Assembly (NCBI GenBank): GCA_963750935.1
Contig: CAVVSR010000014.1
Coordinates: forward strand, 434,001-498,000
Length of the DNA: 64,000 nucleotides
Direction of reading: 5' to 3'
Source of the DNA: JACCXG01 sp963750935
GTDB taxonomy: Bacteria; Acidobacteriota; Vicinamibacteria; Vicinamibacterales; 2-12-FULL-66-21
Positions 44,665 through 54,364 of the stretch are shown one piece after another (the first letter of the stretch is position 1; each line of letters starts with the position of its first letter). Made by a program: the position numbers and the translations under genes. The notes beneath the pieces were generated by a model that did no database searches, had not been told where the DNA came from, and saw nothing but the letters and a program-made list of their open reading frames with translations.

Positions 44665-47095
44665 CTACCGCAGCGCCTCGCGATACGTGTCCCAGTCGCG
44701 CTTGAGATCTGTGAGCACCTTCTGTACCTGCGGCGACTGTCTGACCGGATCGAGGAAGCTGTCCGTGGCGAACACCGGATAGCACGGCAGTCCCCAGTCG
44801 ATCGTCTCCTTCAGCCAGCGTGCGGCTTCGGCGGGATCGTTCTGCACGCCTTTCGTCTGCGCGAACAGATAGGTGAGGTGGTGGTACGTCCGGTTCTTGA
44901 CGGCCATACCAAGTGCGCGGGTGATCGCTTCGTTCGCCTCACGATGGCGCCCCTGGAGCGATCGAAGCAGGGCGAGCTCGGCAATCCTCCAGGCGTCGGA
45001 TGTCTTGGCGGCGATGGCCTCGAGCTGCGGTGCCGCCTCGGCTACCTGGCGCTTGAGCAGAAAGTACCGGTAGTCCGGTGTTCCGTCGTCGAGGAGGCGT
45101 TTCTGCGCGGCCAGGCCCTCGTCTGGCCGATTGATCAGGAAATGCTCATTGACGTAGACAAGGCGAGCCCCGCGGTTCGTCGGGTCGCGTGCGATGGCGT
45201 GCTCCTGGACGCGGCGCCAATCGTCAATGAACCCAAGGTGCGCGTAGCCGGCGCCGAGCTCGACGTCCGGAAGGCCAGGATCGAGCTGCTCGGCGAGCCG
45301 GTACTCGCGGATCGCCTCGACGATCCGCCAGCCCTCGTACCAGGACCAGAGAATGACGGCGCGATTCAGATGGATCTGCCCGAGATCCGGTCGAATCTGT
45401 TCCGCGAGGCGGGTTTCTTCTTTGGCGCGGTCAACCAGCGAGGGATCGTTGTCGATGAACACCGCGGTGTGCGCGTAGGCAAAGCCCAGCTTGGCGTGGG
45501 CTTCTGCGTAGTTCGGGTCGAGGGCAACGGCGCGCTGCAACGTGCTGATCGCCTTGTCGCTGTGGTCACGCACTCTCGGGTTGTAGCCGCGCGAGGACAG
45601 ATGATACTTGCCACGCAGGAACGCATCATAAGCTTCGGGGTTGGTGGTGCCGCCTCCATGGCCTGTTCGCGAGCGGGTCGCGGAGTCGACTTCGAGCCGA
45701 AGCCGCGAGACCAGTTCGTCCGAGACGCGATCCTGAATCGCGAACACGTCACTCGCTGAAAAATCGTATCTATCCGTCCACAGTGATGTCCCGGTGTCGA
45801 CACGAAGCAGGTTGACGCTGACGCGCAGCCGGTCCGCCTCACGCTGCCAGGTCCCGTCCAGGATGACGTCGACCTGCAACTCCCGCCCCGCGGTCACCGC
45901 ATCAGAACCCTGCGCCGCATATTTCGTGATGGCGGTCGTCGGCCGGACGGTGAGGTCCGGTGCGCCGGAGCTCAACCTGGATATCACGGCATCGGCGATA
46001 CCGAGCCCGAGGTAGTTCTCGTTCACCGCCGTCAGCGGCTTGAAGGGCAGGATCGCTACCGAGCGAACATCGGGAATGGCCGCCTTGGGAACCAGAATCC
46101 ATCGTGCCGTGGCGGCCGCCGCGGCAACGAGCAGGAAGGCTGTAGTGATGACGGCAGCCGTTTTCCACCGCCTGATCGGCGGCCTGAGGCCTGCGCCGCC
46201 ATCGACGGGGCCCGCCAGTTCCGGCCGCGCGATGTCACGCAGATCGCCGGAACCCTGCTGCAGGTTCTCGAGGTCCGTGGCCACGTCCCGCACACCCTGA
46301 TAGCGGCGCGATCGGTCCTTTTCCAGGCACTTGCGAACAATCCGTTGCAGCTCCGGGCTGGTGGTCGGCGCAATCCGCCCCAACGGCGAGTGGCTCCGCT
46401 GAAAGGACGGCCGAGAGCGTCGCCATCGGCGAGCCGGCTTCGAACGGCGAGCGGCCGGCGATCGACGTGTACAGCAGGGTGCCAAGACTGAAGATGTCGC
46501 TGCGTCCGTCGAGCGGTTCTCCCCGCACCTGTTCCGGGGACATGTACGCCGCCGTGCCGACAATGTCGTGGGCGGCGCTGTATCCGGTCGCGGTCGCGCC
46601 CCCGCTGTCGGTCTCAGTCACCACGCGCGCGAGACCGAAATCGAGGACCTTCACGACACCCCGCTGGCTGATCATGACGTTCTGCGGCTTCACGTCACGA
46701 TGGAGCACGCCGTGGTCGTGAGCTTCCGTCAGGGCGTTCGCGATCTGCGTCGCGATCCGCACGAGCGTCGGTTCGTCGAGGCCGCGTCGATCGAGGGCAG
46801 CCGACAACGTCTCACCCTCGATGTATTCCATGACGATGAAGTCGTGGCCGTCGTGGTGTCCGACATCGAAGATGGTGCAGATGTTTGGATGGCTGAGGGC
46901 GGAGAGCGATTTGGCCTCGCGCTCGAACCGCCGGCGCGCGTGGGCGTCCGCGATCAGCTCTGGTCTGAGCGTCTTGATGGCCACCCGGCGGTCGAGCCGC
47001 GTGTCGCGCGCTTCATACACCTCTCCCATCCCGCCCTGGCCGAGCGAGCCTACGATGGCGTACGGGCCGAGCCGCGCACCAGCTGCGAGGGACAT
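44665..47095 (-). CDS. Membrane Ser/Thr protein kinase with C-terminal TPR region, frameshift near 46398
   Basis: The N-terminal Hanks-type kinase starts 'MSLAAGARLGPYAIVGSLGQ'. It has the glycine loop 'GQGGMGEVYEA', catalytic loop 'HRDVKPQN', 'VLDFGLARV' and 'YMSPEQVRGEPLDGRSD'. Near 46398 the frame shifts; the next frame continues 'SPELQRIVRKCLEKDRSRRY', the end of the kinase fold. One transmembrane helix follows ('AAVITTAFLLVAAAAATARWI'), then a TolB-like/adenylate-cyclase-associated segment ('SVAILPFKPL ... GLGIADAVISRLS') and TPR-like helices ('AVALDPNYAEAHAKLGFAYA'). About 800 residues after repair. This architecture is common in Acidobacteria. Substrates unknown. Confidence 0.87.
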
Positions 47096-47222
47096 GGTCG
47101 TGAGTGTGGGCCAGATTATATAGGGTTTGAGTCGCCGGGCCGGTCGCAGCGAACCCGGGCAAATTCCTCACCGCCCGACACAATCCGAACTGGAATACGA
47201 TGGGAGCCCCACGGAAGTCCGA

Positions 47223-48179
47223 ATGGCGAACACCGCACCCTTCGCCCCGCCGGGCCGTCTCGTTTCGATCGGTACCCACCGGCTGCACCTGCACTGTCTG
47301 GGCAGCGGCTCGCCCGTCGTCCTCTTCGATGCCGCGCTTGGCGGATCGTCATTGAGCTGGACCTTCGTTCAGCCTGCGGTCGCCAGCGTCACGACGGCCT
47401 GCGTCTACGATCGCGCGGGTTTCGGCTGGAGCGACGCCGGCCCCATCCCGCGGACCGCGTCACGGCTCGCCGACGAGCTCCACGCCCTCATTGCCGCTGC
47501 CGGACTGCAGGGTCCATTCGTGCTGGTCGGGCACTCGTTCGGCGGATTGACGATTCGTCTCTTTGCTGCGCGTTACCCGGCACTGGTGGCGGGCCTCGTC
47601 TTCGTCGATCCCGCGCATCCCGAGGACTGGATCGATCCGCCACCGGAACAGCGCGATCGCATCCTCCGGGGCGCCAGGCTCTGTCGGCACGGCGTTCTCG
47701 CGGCCCGCCTCGGGATTGCGTCGCTGGTCGCCGCGCTCGCGTCCGCCGGCGCCGTCGATCTCGCCCGCGGCATCGCAGCCACCGCCAGCCGACGGACCCT
47801 GCGGCGCGACGACGAGGAGATCCTGGCGCCGGTGACGAAGCTGCCGATGGAAACCCGCCGGATGCTGCGCTGGATGTGGACGCAGCCACGCTTCTTCGAA
47901 GCACTCGGCAGTCAGATCGAGAATGTCTGTGCGAGCGCCGCCGACGTCGATCCCGCGCCGCGCTTCGCCGATCTCCCGCTCGTCACCATCTCTGCGACCG
48001 ACGTCAGCGCGCGCCGACGACAGCTGCAGGACGCCCTCGCCGGTCGATCGATGACCGGCCGGCACGTCATCGCCACCAACAGCGGCCACTGGATTCCGCT
48101 CGACGAACCGGACACGATTGTCCAGGCAATCAAGGACGTGGTCTCCATGTGCCGCGTGTCTTCGAAGGTCCGGTCGTGA
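47223..48179 (+). CDS. Alpha/beta-fold hydrolase
   Basis: About 318 residues from ATG 47223. The oxyanion region is 'VVLFDAALGGSSLSW', the nucleophile elbow 'LVGHSFGGLT' and the catalytic His is in 'ATNSGHWIPLDEP'. An Asp in 'FVDPAHPEDW' or 'ATDVSARR' may complete the triad. No signal peptide. The stop overlaps the next gene (GTGA), linking it to an AlkB-like enzyme. Substrate unknown. Confidence 0.88.
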   Translation: MANTAPFAPPGRLVSIGTHRLHLHCLGSGSPVVLFDAALGGSSLSWTFVQPAVASVTTACVYDRAGFGWSDAGPIPRTASRLADELHALIAAAGLQGPFVLVGHSFGGLTIRLFAARYPALVAGLVFVDPAHPEDWIDPPPEQRDRILRGARLCRHGVLAARLGIASLVAALASAGAVDLARGIAATASRRTLRRDDEEILAPVTKLPMETRRMLRWMWTQPRFFEALGSQIENVCASAADVDPAPRFADLPLVTISATDVSARRRQLQDALAGRSMTGRHVIATNSGHWIPLDEPDTIVQAIKDVVSMCRVSSKVRS

Positions 48180-48802
48180 TACCCGTCATGCTTGCCCCCG
48201 GGGCTCTGCATCTGCCGGAGTACCTCGCGCCGGAGGAGCAGCGGGCCATTGCCGCCGAATGCCTGGAACTCGGCGCGCGCGAGGCCGGCTTCTACACGCC
48301 GATCGTGCGCGGTGGGCACCCCATGAGCGTCCGCATGCTGTGCCTCGGACGGCACTGGAACGCGCGGACCTACGCCTACGAGCACGTCCGGTCCGACATC
48401 GACGGCCTCCCGGTTCCCGATCTGCCGCGCTCACTGGCCGCCGTTGGCGAGCGGGCCGCACGGGCGGCCGGATTCGACGTCACGCCCGATCTCTGCATCG
48501 TCAACTGGTATGACGCGGCCAGCCGGATGGGGCTGCATCAGGACAAGGACGAGAGCGACGAGTCGATCGCGTCAGGGGCGCCGGTGATCTCGCTCTCGAT
48601 TGGCGACACCGCGATGTTCCTGTTCGGCGGGATGCGCCGGAAGGATCCGGTCGAGAAACTCGAGCTGACGTCGGGAGACGCGTTCGTGTTCGGCGGCGAA
48701 TCCAGGCTGCGGTACCACGGCGTATCCCGGATCCAGCCAGGGACGGCGCCTCCGGGACTGCCGTTCGAGGGACGGCTCAACCTCACCTTCCGCCGATTCT
48801 GA
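48176..48802 (+). CDS. alkB: Alpha-ketoglutarate-dependent dioxygenase AlkB
   Basis: About 208 residues from GTG 48176, overlapping the hydrolase stop (ATG 48188 is an alternative). The Fe(II) ligands are in 'MGLHQDKDE' (HxD) and 'RLRYHGVSRI' (distal His), and the 2-oxoglutarate Arg in 'GRLNLTFRRF'. This matches AlkB, which repairs N1-methyladenine and N3-methylcytosine by oxidative demethylation. A longer frame that reads upstream through the kinase region is not coding. Confidence 0.92.
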   Translation: MIPVMLAPGALHLPEYLAPEEQRAIAAECLELGAREAGFYTPIVRGGHPMSVRMLCLGRHWNARTYAYEHVRSDIDGLPVPDLPRSLAAVGERAARAAGFDVTPDLCIVNWYDAASRMGLHQDKDESDESIASGAPVISLSIGDTAMFLFGGMRRKDPVEKLELTSGDAFVFGGESRLRYHGVSRIQPGTAPPGLPFEGRLNLTFRRF

Positions 48803-48910
48803 AGGGCAACCGCCCTCGCCGGCGCTACCTCTGGTGTTTGCCCCCCGGCGATGCGGGTGCTATCCTGCCCCGCGCCGATGCTCACGCCCCCCTGCCGCTG
48901 ACCTCACACT

Positions 48911-50137
48911 ATGAATCCAACAACCGTCAAGCTGTCGATCATGATGTTCCTCCAGTACTTCGTCTGGGGGGCCTGGTACGTGACGATGGGCCCGTACCTG
49001 AACGAGGTGCTCAAGTTCGACGGCCGGCAGATCGGTCTCGCCTACGGGGCGACGGCGCTGGCGGCGATCATTTCGCCGTTCTTCGTGGGGATGGTTGCGG
49101 ATCGCTTCTTCGCCACCGAGCGGATCCTGGCGGTGCTGCACTTCGTCGGCGGGCTGCTGCTGCTCTACGTCTCGACCCTGACCGACTTCCGGACGTTCTA
49201 TCCGGTGCTGATCGCCTACACGCTGTGCTACATGCCGACGCTGGCGCTGACCAACTCATTATCCTTCCACCACATGAAGGATCCGGGGGCGGAGTTCCCG
49301 CGGGTCCGGGTGCTGGGGACGATCGGCTGGATTGCCGCCGGCTACGCGATTGGCCTGCTGGCATTCGGCACGTCGCCGGCGATGTTCCGCACCGCAGCGG
49401 TGGCCTCGTTCGTGCTCGCGGCCTACAGCCTGGCGCTGCCACACACGCCGCCGGCGAAGCTCGGCCACGCGATCACCGCGCGCGACGTGCTCGGTCTCGA
49501 CGCACTGAGCCTGATGAAGGAGCGCTCATTTGCGATCTTCGTCATCGGCTCGTTCCTGATTTGCATCCCGCTGCAGTTCTACTACACGTTCGCGGCGGCT
49601 TTCCTGAGCGAGCTCGGCGTGACCAACGTGGCGTCGAAAATGACGCTCGGGCAGGTCTCCGAGATCTTCTTCATGCTGATCATGCCGTGGTTCTTCCGGC
49701 GGCTCGGCGTGAAGTGGATGCTGATCGTGGGCATGGTGGCATGGACCGGCCGCTACCTGCTCTTCGCCTTCGGCGACAACGCGTCGCTGGTCTGGATGCT
49801 GTACCTCGGCATCCTGTTGCACGGCATCTGTTACGACTTCTTCTTCGTCACCGGTCAGATCTACGTCGACCAGCGCGCCCCGGTGTCTCTGCGCGCGGCG
49901 GCGCAGGGCTTCATCGCGTTTGTCACACTCGGAGCCGGCATGTTCATCGGCTCGTACCTATCGGGCTGGGTGGTGGACGCGTACCGTCTCGAAGGCGCCA
50001 CGGTGCCGCACGATTGGCAGTCGATCTGGGTGGTGCCGGCGGCGGCGGCCGCGGTGGTGCTGGTGCTGTTCGCGCTGTTGTTCAACGCGCAGCGGGGATC
50101 GGAGACGTCGCGCCAGCACGCCGCGCAGCGCGTCTAG
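48911..50137 (+). CDS. MFS transporter of the nucleoside:H+ symporter (NupG/XapB) type
   Basis: The 408-residue inner-membrane protein has about 12 hydrophobic helices. 'FLQYFVWGAWYVTMGPYL' near the N-terminus and 'GQIYVDQRAP' in the second half are NupG-family marks. Uptake of nucleosides by proton symport is the family activity, which would complement the purine pathway upstream. Exact substrate not shown. Confidence 0.88.
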   Translation: MNPTTVKLSIMMFLQYFVWGAWYVTMGPYLNEVLKFDGRQIGLAYGATALAAIISPFFVGMVADRFFATERILAVLHFVGGLLLLYVSTLTDFRTFYPVLIAYTLCYMPTLALTNSLSFHHMKDPGAEFPRVRVLGTIGWIAAGYAIGLLAFGTSPAMFRTAAVASFVLAAYSLALPHTPPAKLGHAITARDVLGLDALSLMKERSFAIFVIGSFLICIPLQFYYTFAAAFLSELGVTNVASKMTLGQVSEIFFMLIMPWFFRRLGVKWMLIVGMVAWTGRYLLFAFGDNASLVWMLYLGILLHGICYDFFFVTGQIYVDQRAPVSLRAAAQGFIAFVTLGAGMFIGSYLSGWVVDAYRLEGATVPHDWQSIWVVPAAAAAVVLVLFALLFNAQRGSETSRQHAAQRV

Positions 50138-50158
50138 CGACTCGGTCCGCAAGAGCGC

Positions 50159-50687
50159 GTGGAGGCTGTTCCGTCGGTCCTGAATCTTGGATGCGGGCGC
50201 AAGCACCGCGCCGGGGCGGTCAATCTCGATCGCACTCCTGCCTCGAATCCAGACGTCGTGCACGACCTCGACGTCACGCCGTGGCCGTTCGCCGACAACC
50301 GGTTCGACCAGGTCTACGCCTTCGACGTGATCGAGCACCTGGCGGACGTCGTCGCGGCGATGGAGGAGCTGCACCGGATCTGCCGCAACGGGGCTTCGAT
50401 CGAGATCAGCGTTCCGCACTTCTCGTCGGGCAACGCCTTCACCGATCCGACGCACCGGCATTTCTTCAGCCGCTTCAGCTTCGACTACTTCGACAGCTCG
50501 CACGAGTTCGCGTTCTACTCCGAGGCGCGCTTTCGCGTAGTGCGATCCAACCTGATCTTCGCGCGCTCACCGCTCAACCGCCTGGTCTCGCGCCTGGCGA
50601 ACCGCTATCCGAGAAAGTACCGAGGCGCGCTGGGCCTGGATGTTCCCGGCGTGGTTCCTGTCTGTGCAGCTGCAGGTCCTGAAGTGA
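50159..50687 (+). CDS. Class I SAM-dependent methyltransferase, frameshift near 50620
   Basis: GTG start at 50159. Motif I is 'VLNLGCGRKHRAGAVNLD', and 'YAFDVIEHLADVVAAMEELH' is the motif II region of methyltransferase-11 enzymes, with 'PHFSSGNAFTDPTHRHFFS' after it. At about 50620 an extra C breaks the frame. The corrected ending reads 'ARWAWMFPAWFLSVQLQVLK' and stops at 50687, as in related proteins. The uncorrected frame runs to 50797 through GC-rich repeat-like sequence. Often found with glycan genes; target unknown. Confidence 0.82.
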
Positions 50688-50768
50688 GGCCGCATGGCGG
50701 CGGCGCGCACAGCGCGCCCGCGAGGGAGCGGCGCGGGGCATGGGGCCCCCGCAAGCGACCGAGCCGGG

Positions 50769-50789
50769 GTCCGGGGCGGAGCCCCGGAC
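50769..50789. terminator. Hairpin between convergent methyltransferase and PagL-like genes
   Basis: GTCCGGGGC and GCCCCGGAC form a perfect 9-bp stem with a GGA loop. The surrounding 50688-50793 is very GC-rich and non-coding. Confidence 0.55.
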
Positions 50790-50793
50790 TGAG

Positions 50794-51402
50794 CTAGAAG
50801 CCGACGAGTACGCCGAGGACGGGCCCGACGGCCTCGATATCCGGGTTGCGGCTGCGGCCGGCGAGGCCGTTGTTGGACACGTGAACCCAGCGCAGCCCGG
50901 CGAGCGCATGAAGCCGGGGCTTCAACCGCCAGCTGACGCCGGCGCCGCCGAGCACAACGTAGTTGAAGCGCGTCCCGCCAGGCGGCACTAGCGTGTCGGA
51001 GTCGGAGATCCCGGCCTCGACCTCCCAGAACAGGGACCACCGTGGCCGGCGCAGGAACCGGCTCCTGACGCCCCACGTCAGCCCGAGCAGGTAGCCGTCT
51101 GTACCGCGCTGCCAGACCCGGTAGAGCGGCGATTCCACCTTGATGACGACGCCCTTGCCGAGCCCGTAGCTGACCCCGGTCACGAGGGCCAGCATTTCCT
51201 CGTGCGAGATGTTGTAGTTCCACGTCTCGAGCGCCCCGTGCGCGGCCAGCTCGATGTGCCATCCCCGCCGTGCGAACGGATCATCGGCGGGCGGCGGGGC
51301 TGACGACGTGGTCTGGGCGCTGGCGGAGAGGATCGGAAACAGCGCGATCGCGACGGCCAGTACGACGGATCGGAAGGAGCGGTGCGCTAATGTTAGGCGC
51401 AT
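50794..51402 (-). CDS. PagL-like lipid A 3-O-deacylase / acyloxyacyl hydrolase
   Basis: About 202 residues from ATG 51402. A signal peptide ('SVVLAVAIALFPILSASA') is followed by beta-barrel-like strands. The C-terminus carries 'WVHVSNNGLAGRSRNPDIE', with the His and Ser of the PagL HxSN active site and the following Asn-Pro, and ends in Phe. PagL trims a fatty acid from lipid A in the outer membrane. Its start codon overlaps that of the divergent gene. Confidence 0.8.
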   Translation of the reverse strand: MRLTLAHRSFRSVVLAVAIALFPILSASAQTTSSAPPPADDPFARRGWHIELAAHGALETWNYNISHEEMLALVTGVSYGLGKGVVIKVESPLYRVWQRGTDGYLLGLTWGVRSRFLRRPRWSLFWEVEAGISDSDTLVPPGGTRFNYVVLGGAGVSWRLKPRLHALAGLRWVHVSNNGLAGRSRNPDIEAVGPVLGVLVGF

Positions 51403-52499
51403 GCCGACGCGGGGGGTGTGTGCATTCCTGACGATTATCGTGTGGGCGGCGGGCTTCACGCAGGTGGCCCGCGCAGGCCAGGGCCTGGTGCTCGGCGCGG
51501 ACGTGATCTTCTACGGCGACAACACCGAGTTCAGGAACCCGTTTCGCGAGGGCGAGACCATCTTCGGAGCCGCCGCGCGGCTCGACGGCCGCGTCGAGAT
51601 CTCCGAGTCCGTGACCCTGTCGCTCGGGGTATTCGGCAACCAGCGGTTCGGCAGCGATCAGTCGTTCGAACAGGTGCGTCCGGTCGTGGCGATGTCGGTT
51701 CGGCAGGGGCCGTCGCGATTCATCTTTGGCACGCTCTCGACGCCTCGTGCGGCGTGGCCGTCCGGGCCCGATCGCACCGGGCCGCACGGCCTGTTGCCGC
51801 CGCTCCAGCGCGAAACACTGGCGTTCGAGCGACCCTATGAAGCCGGACTTCAGTGGACGGTCGACGCGCGTGACTACGAGCACGACACCTGGCTGCAGTG
51901 GCAGCGTCTCAACACCGAGGAGCATCGGGAGCGGCTCGACGCCGGCGCGCGCGCGCAGTGGCGCATGAACGGCGTGCTGTCGCTGCCGGTCCACGCGCAC
52001 ATCGTGCACGAGGGCGGGCAGCTCCATGCGTCAGGCCCGGTACGCGACAGCGTCGCCCTCGCCACGGGCATCGTCTTGTCGAGACGCCCGCAGGCTTCCC
52101 GCGAGCAGTCCATCGTCGGTCCTCGATCCGTCCCTCGAGCTCCTCGCGCTGTGGTCTCATGACACGCCCGACCGTGAACAACCGCAACGCACCCGCGACG
52201 GCGCGGCATTCTTCGGACGCGCCGCCCTCGAGGGGCTGGCATGGCGCGCGCACCTGATCGTCTGGCGCGGCGACGACTTCATCAAGGACGAAGGGGATCC
52301 CAACTACTTGTCGATCAGGCGGGACGGCACGCGCTATCGGGGCATCCGCGACTACGCGGAAGCTGGCATCACCAAGAGCTTCGACGTCGCGCGCGCCAGC
52401 CGGCTCGAAGCCTCGTTCCGCGTCCACCGCGTGGAGCGGCACTACGAATACTCCTACCGCGTGCTCGGCGTGGTGCGGGTCAGGGCCAGGGTGAAGTGA
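51401..52499 (+). CDS. Exported, probably outer-membrane protein of unknown function, frameshift at about 52085-52125
   Basis: ATG 51401, with signal peptide 'MPTRGVCAFLTIIVWAAG' up to 'ARA'. The mature part alternates charged and hydrophobic strands ('GETIFGAAARLDGRVEISES'), suggesting a beta-barrel. At about 52085-52125 the frame shifts from a dead end at 52162 to one reading 'SSVLDPSLELLALWSHDTPD' and continuing to 52499. The second half includes 'WRGDDFIKDEGDPNYLSI'. No known family recognised. Confidence 0.68.
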
Positions 52500-52501
52500 G
52501 C

Positions 52502-53134
52502 TCAGTGCTTGATGACGACGCCGATGCCCGCGGTCCAGTAGCGCAACTGGATGGGGCCGATCGACACCGGGGGATCGATGGTCGTCCAATCCGGTGCGTC
52601 GATGGCCCTGAAGTAGCGCAGATCGAATCGCAGGCCGACCCGCTCCGTCAGGAGGCCGACGGCGCCCCCGCCGACGTTCATGCCGAGCATGTCGAGGTCG
52701 TTGATCGGGATGATGTCCTGGGTGTCGCTCCGCGAGGCGTGAAGCAGCCCCAGCCCGCCGGAGATGAACGGCCGCAGGCCGTATCGGTTCCAGCCGCGGG
52801 GCGTCGCCAGTACCGCGTTCCCCATGAACGCGTAGGTGCGGCTGCCGGTGATGCAGGTCACGGCCACGTTGCACACGGTTTTCTCGCTCTCGAAGAAGCC
52901 TGGTGTGCGGACGAAGTAGGCTTCGACGCCGAACGGGCTGTCGCCAATCAGCATGACGGAGCCGCCGAAGTTCCAGTGCGTCTCCTCGCTGCCCAGCTCG
53001 AGGTCCACGAGCGTCGTCGAGCCATTGAACGTATAGCCGAGGAACGGCGTGAACTGCCATTCGGCGGCAGCCGGCACAGGTGGGGCGAGGATGAGAAGCG
53101 CGGCAACTGCGAGGACCCACCGCGCCCTGCGCAC
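52502..53134 (-). CDS. Outer-membrane beta-barrel protein
   Basis: The 210-residue protein has a signal peptide ('RWVLAVAALLILAPPVPAAA') and then 'WQFTPFLGYTFNGST', a standard OmpA/OmpW-like opening. Alternating strands follow, and a C-terminal 'LRYWTAGIGVVIKH'. One Cys pair ('CNVAVTC') is present in the middle. Function unknown. It lies 2 bases from the convergent gene's end. Confidence 0.8.
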   Translation of the reverse strand: MRRARWVLAVAALLILAPPVPAAAEWQFTPFLGYTFNGSTTLVDLELGSEETHWNFGGSVMLIGDSPFGVEAYFVRTPGFFESEKTVCNVAVTCITGSRTYAFMGNAVLATPRGWNRYGLRPFISGGLGLLHASRSDTQDIIPINDLDMLGMNVGGGAVGLLTERVGLRFDLRYFRAIDAPDWTTIDPPVSIGPIQLRYWTAGIGVVIKH

Positions 53135-53143
53135 TGCGAGATC

Positions 53144-54212
53144 TCAAAGCAGCATGCGGAGGAACACCGACGCGAAGAGCGACCGCGTGACATCCCCCGC
53201 CTCGAGCTGATAGGGGTGCACCAGCCCGTCGCTGTTCGCGAGCAGGATCATCGTGGCCCGACGCGAGGGCACCTTGACGATGAGCGCCGAGTAGGCGTTG
53301 GGGACGACGCCGAAGTGCCAGACGACCGGTGTGCCGCGATAGTTCTGGACGAACCAGCCCAGACCGGTGGGAAGCGGCGAGCGATCCGGCGCGAGCGTGG
53401 GCGACCAGGACGCGGCGAGCGTGTCTGGGTCCATGAGAATGCCCGAGTCGAGCGCCGCATCGAACCTGGCGAGATCGCGGACCGTCGAGACGAGTCCGCT
53501 TGCCGCGGTGAGCCCGTCGACAGGCAGCTCGTTCCTCGTGGCGCGGCGGTTCTTGTCGACCCGGTAGGGCACCGCCATCCGTTCGAGCGTCCGCGCGTAG
53601 CGTTCAAGGGCGACCTGTGCAAACAAGCCATCCGCTGCCGCCTCCGGGCCGCGCATGTCGCGCCCCGGCACCGAATCGATCATGGCCAGCCGCTCGAGCA
53701 GACGATGGGCGACGCTCTTGCGATAGGGCTGCGGCGCGCAGGTACTCCATCGCGCCGGTGAGCTGGGCGTATCGCTCGGGATCGTACTTGAAGGCGCCGC
53801 CGGCCGCGTTCGCGCTGTGGCTGAGGAGTTGCCTGAGCGTGGCCGACTGGTCCTGTGTCCTGACGCCGTATTGCTGAAGCGGCGCGTCGAGCGCGAGTCG
53901 CCGCTGCTCGACGCACTGCAGCAGCAGGACGGCGGCAAACGGCTGGCTGAGATCGGCCACCGGATACGGCGTATCCGGCGTGGCGCGGACTTTCCCTTCG
54001 ACGTTGGCGAACCCGAGACCGCGCTCCCACACGACGACGCCATCCTGGACGAGCGCCCCGGAGATCGCCGGGATGCCGGCCTGCTGGCGGAGCGACTCGA
54101 CGTAGCTTTCGAAGGCGGTGGTGCCGATGTCCTGCGTGCCAGGGCTCTGCCGCGCCGCCGTCGGGGCGGTGAGCACCAGAGCAAGCAAGGCAAGGGACGC
54201 CAGCCGTCGCAT
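53144..54212 (-). CDS. Beta-lactamase-fold serine hydrolase homologue lacking catalytic motifs, frameshift near 53738
   Basis: A signal peptide ('SLALLALVLTAPTAA') is followed by the class C/PBP4*-like layout 'AFESYVESLRQQAGIPAISG', 'WERGLGFANVEGKV', 'LLSHSANA' and 'GLGWFVQNY'. The frame breaks near 53738 and resumes 'APQPYRKSVAHRLLERL'. Where the nucleophile SxxK should be, the protein reads 'PVADLSQPFAA': Asp87 replaces Ser and Gln90 replaces Lys. The YxN motif is 'KYDPERY' (Pro for Asn). The HTG-like motif is 'WHFG'. By sequence it should be catalytically dead. Exported. Confidence 0.83.
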
Positions 54213-54364
54213 GAAGACCTCGTCAGTTTAATCGAAAATGCCGCGGGCGTCCGAATCGTGGGGCATGCGGTGCCCGGCCCGGGGGCTTCCCCTCATTTCG
54301 GCCGACCGGGCGGCTGACGTCAGCGTCATGGCCGGGCTCGGCCACGTAGTATCCTGCGCGGACC

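Noticed and set aside
46568..48175. Long plus-strand open frame leading into alkB
   Set aside because: It is antisense to the kinase and out of frame with the hydrolase; only the part from 48176 codes for AlkB.
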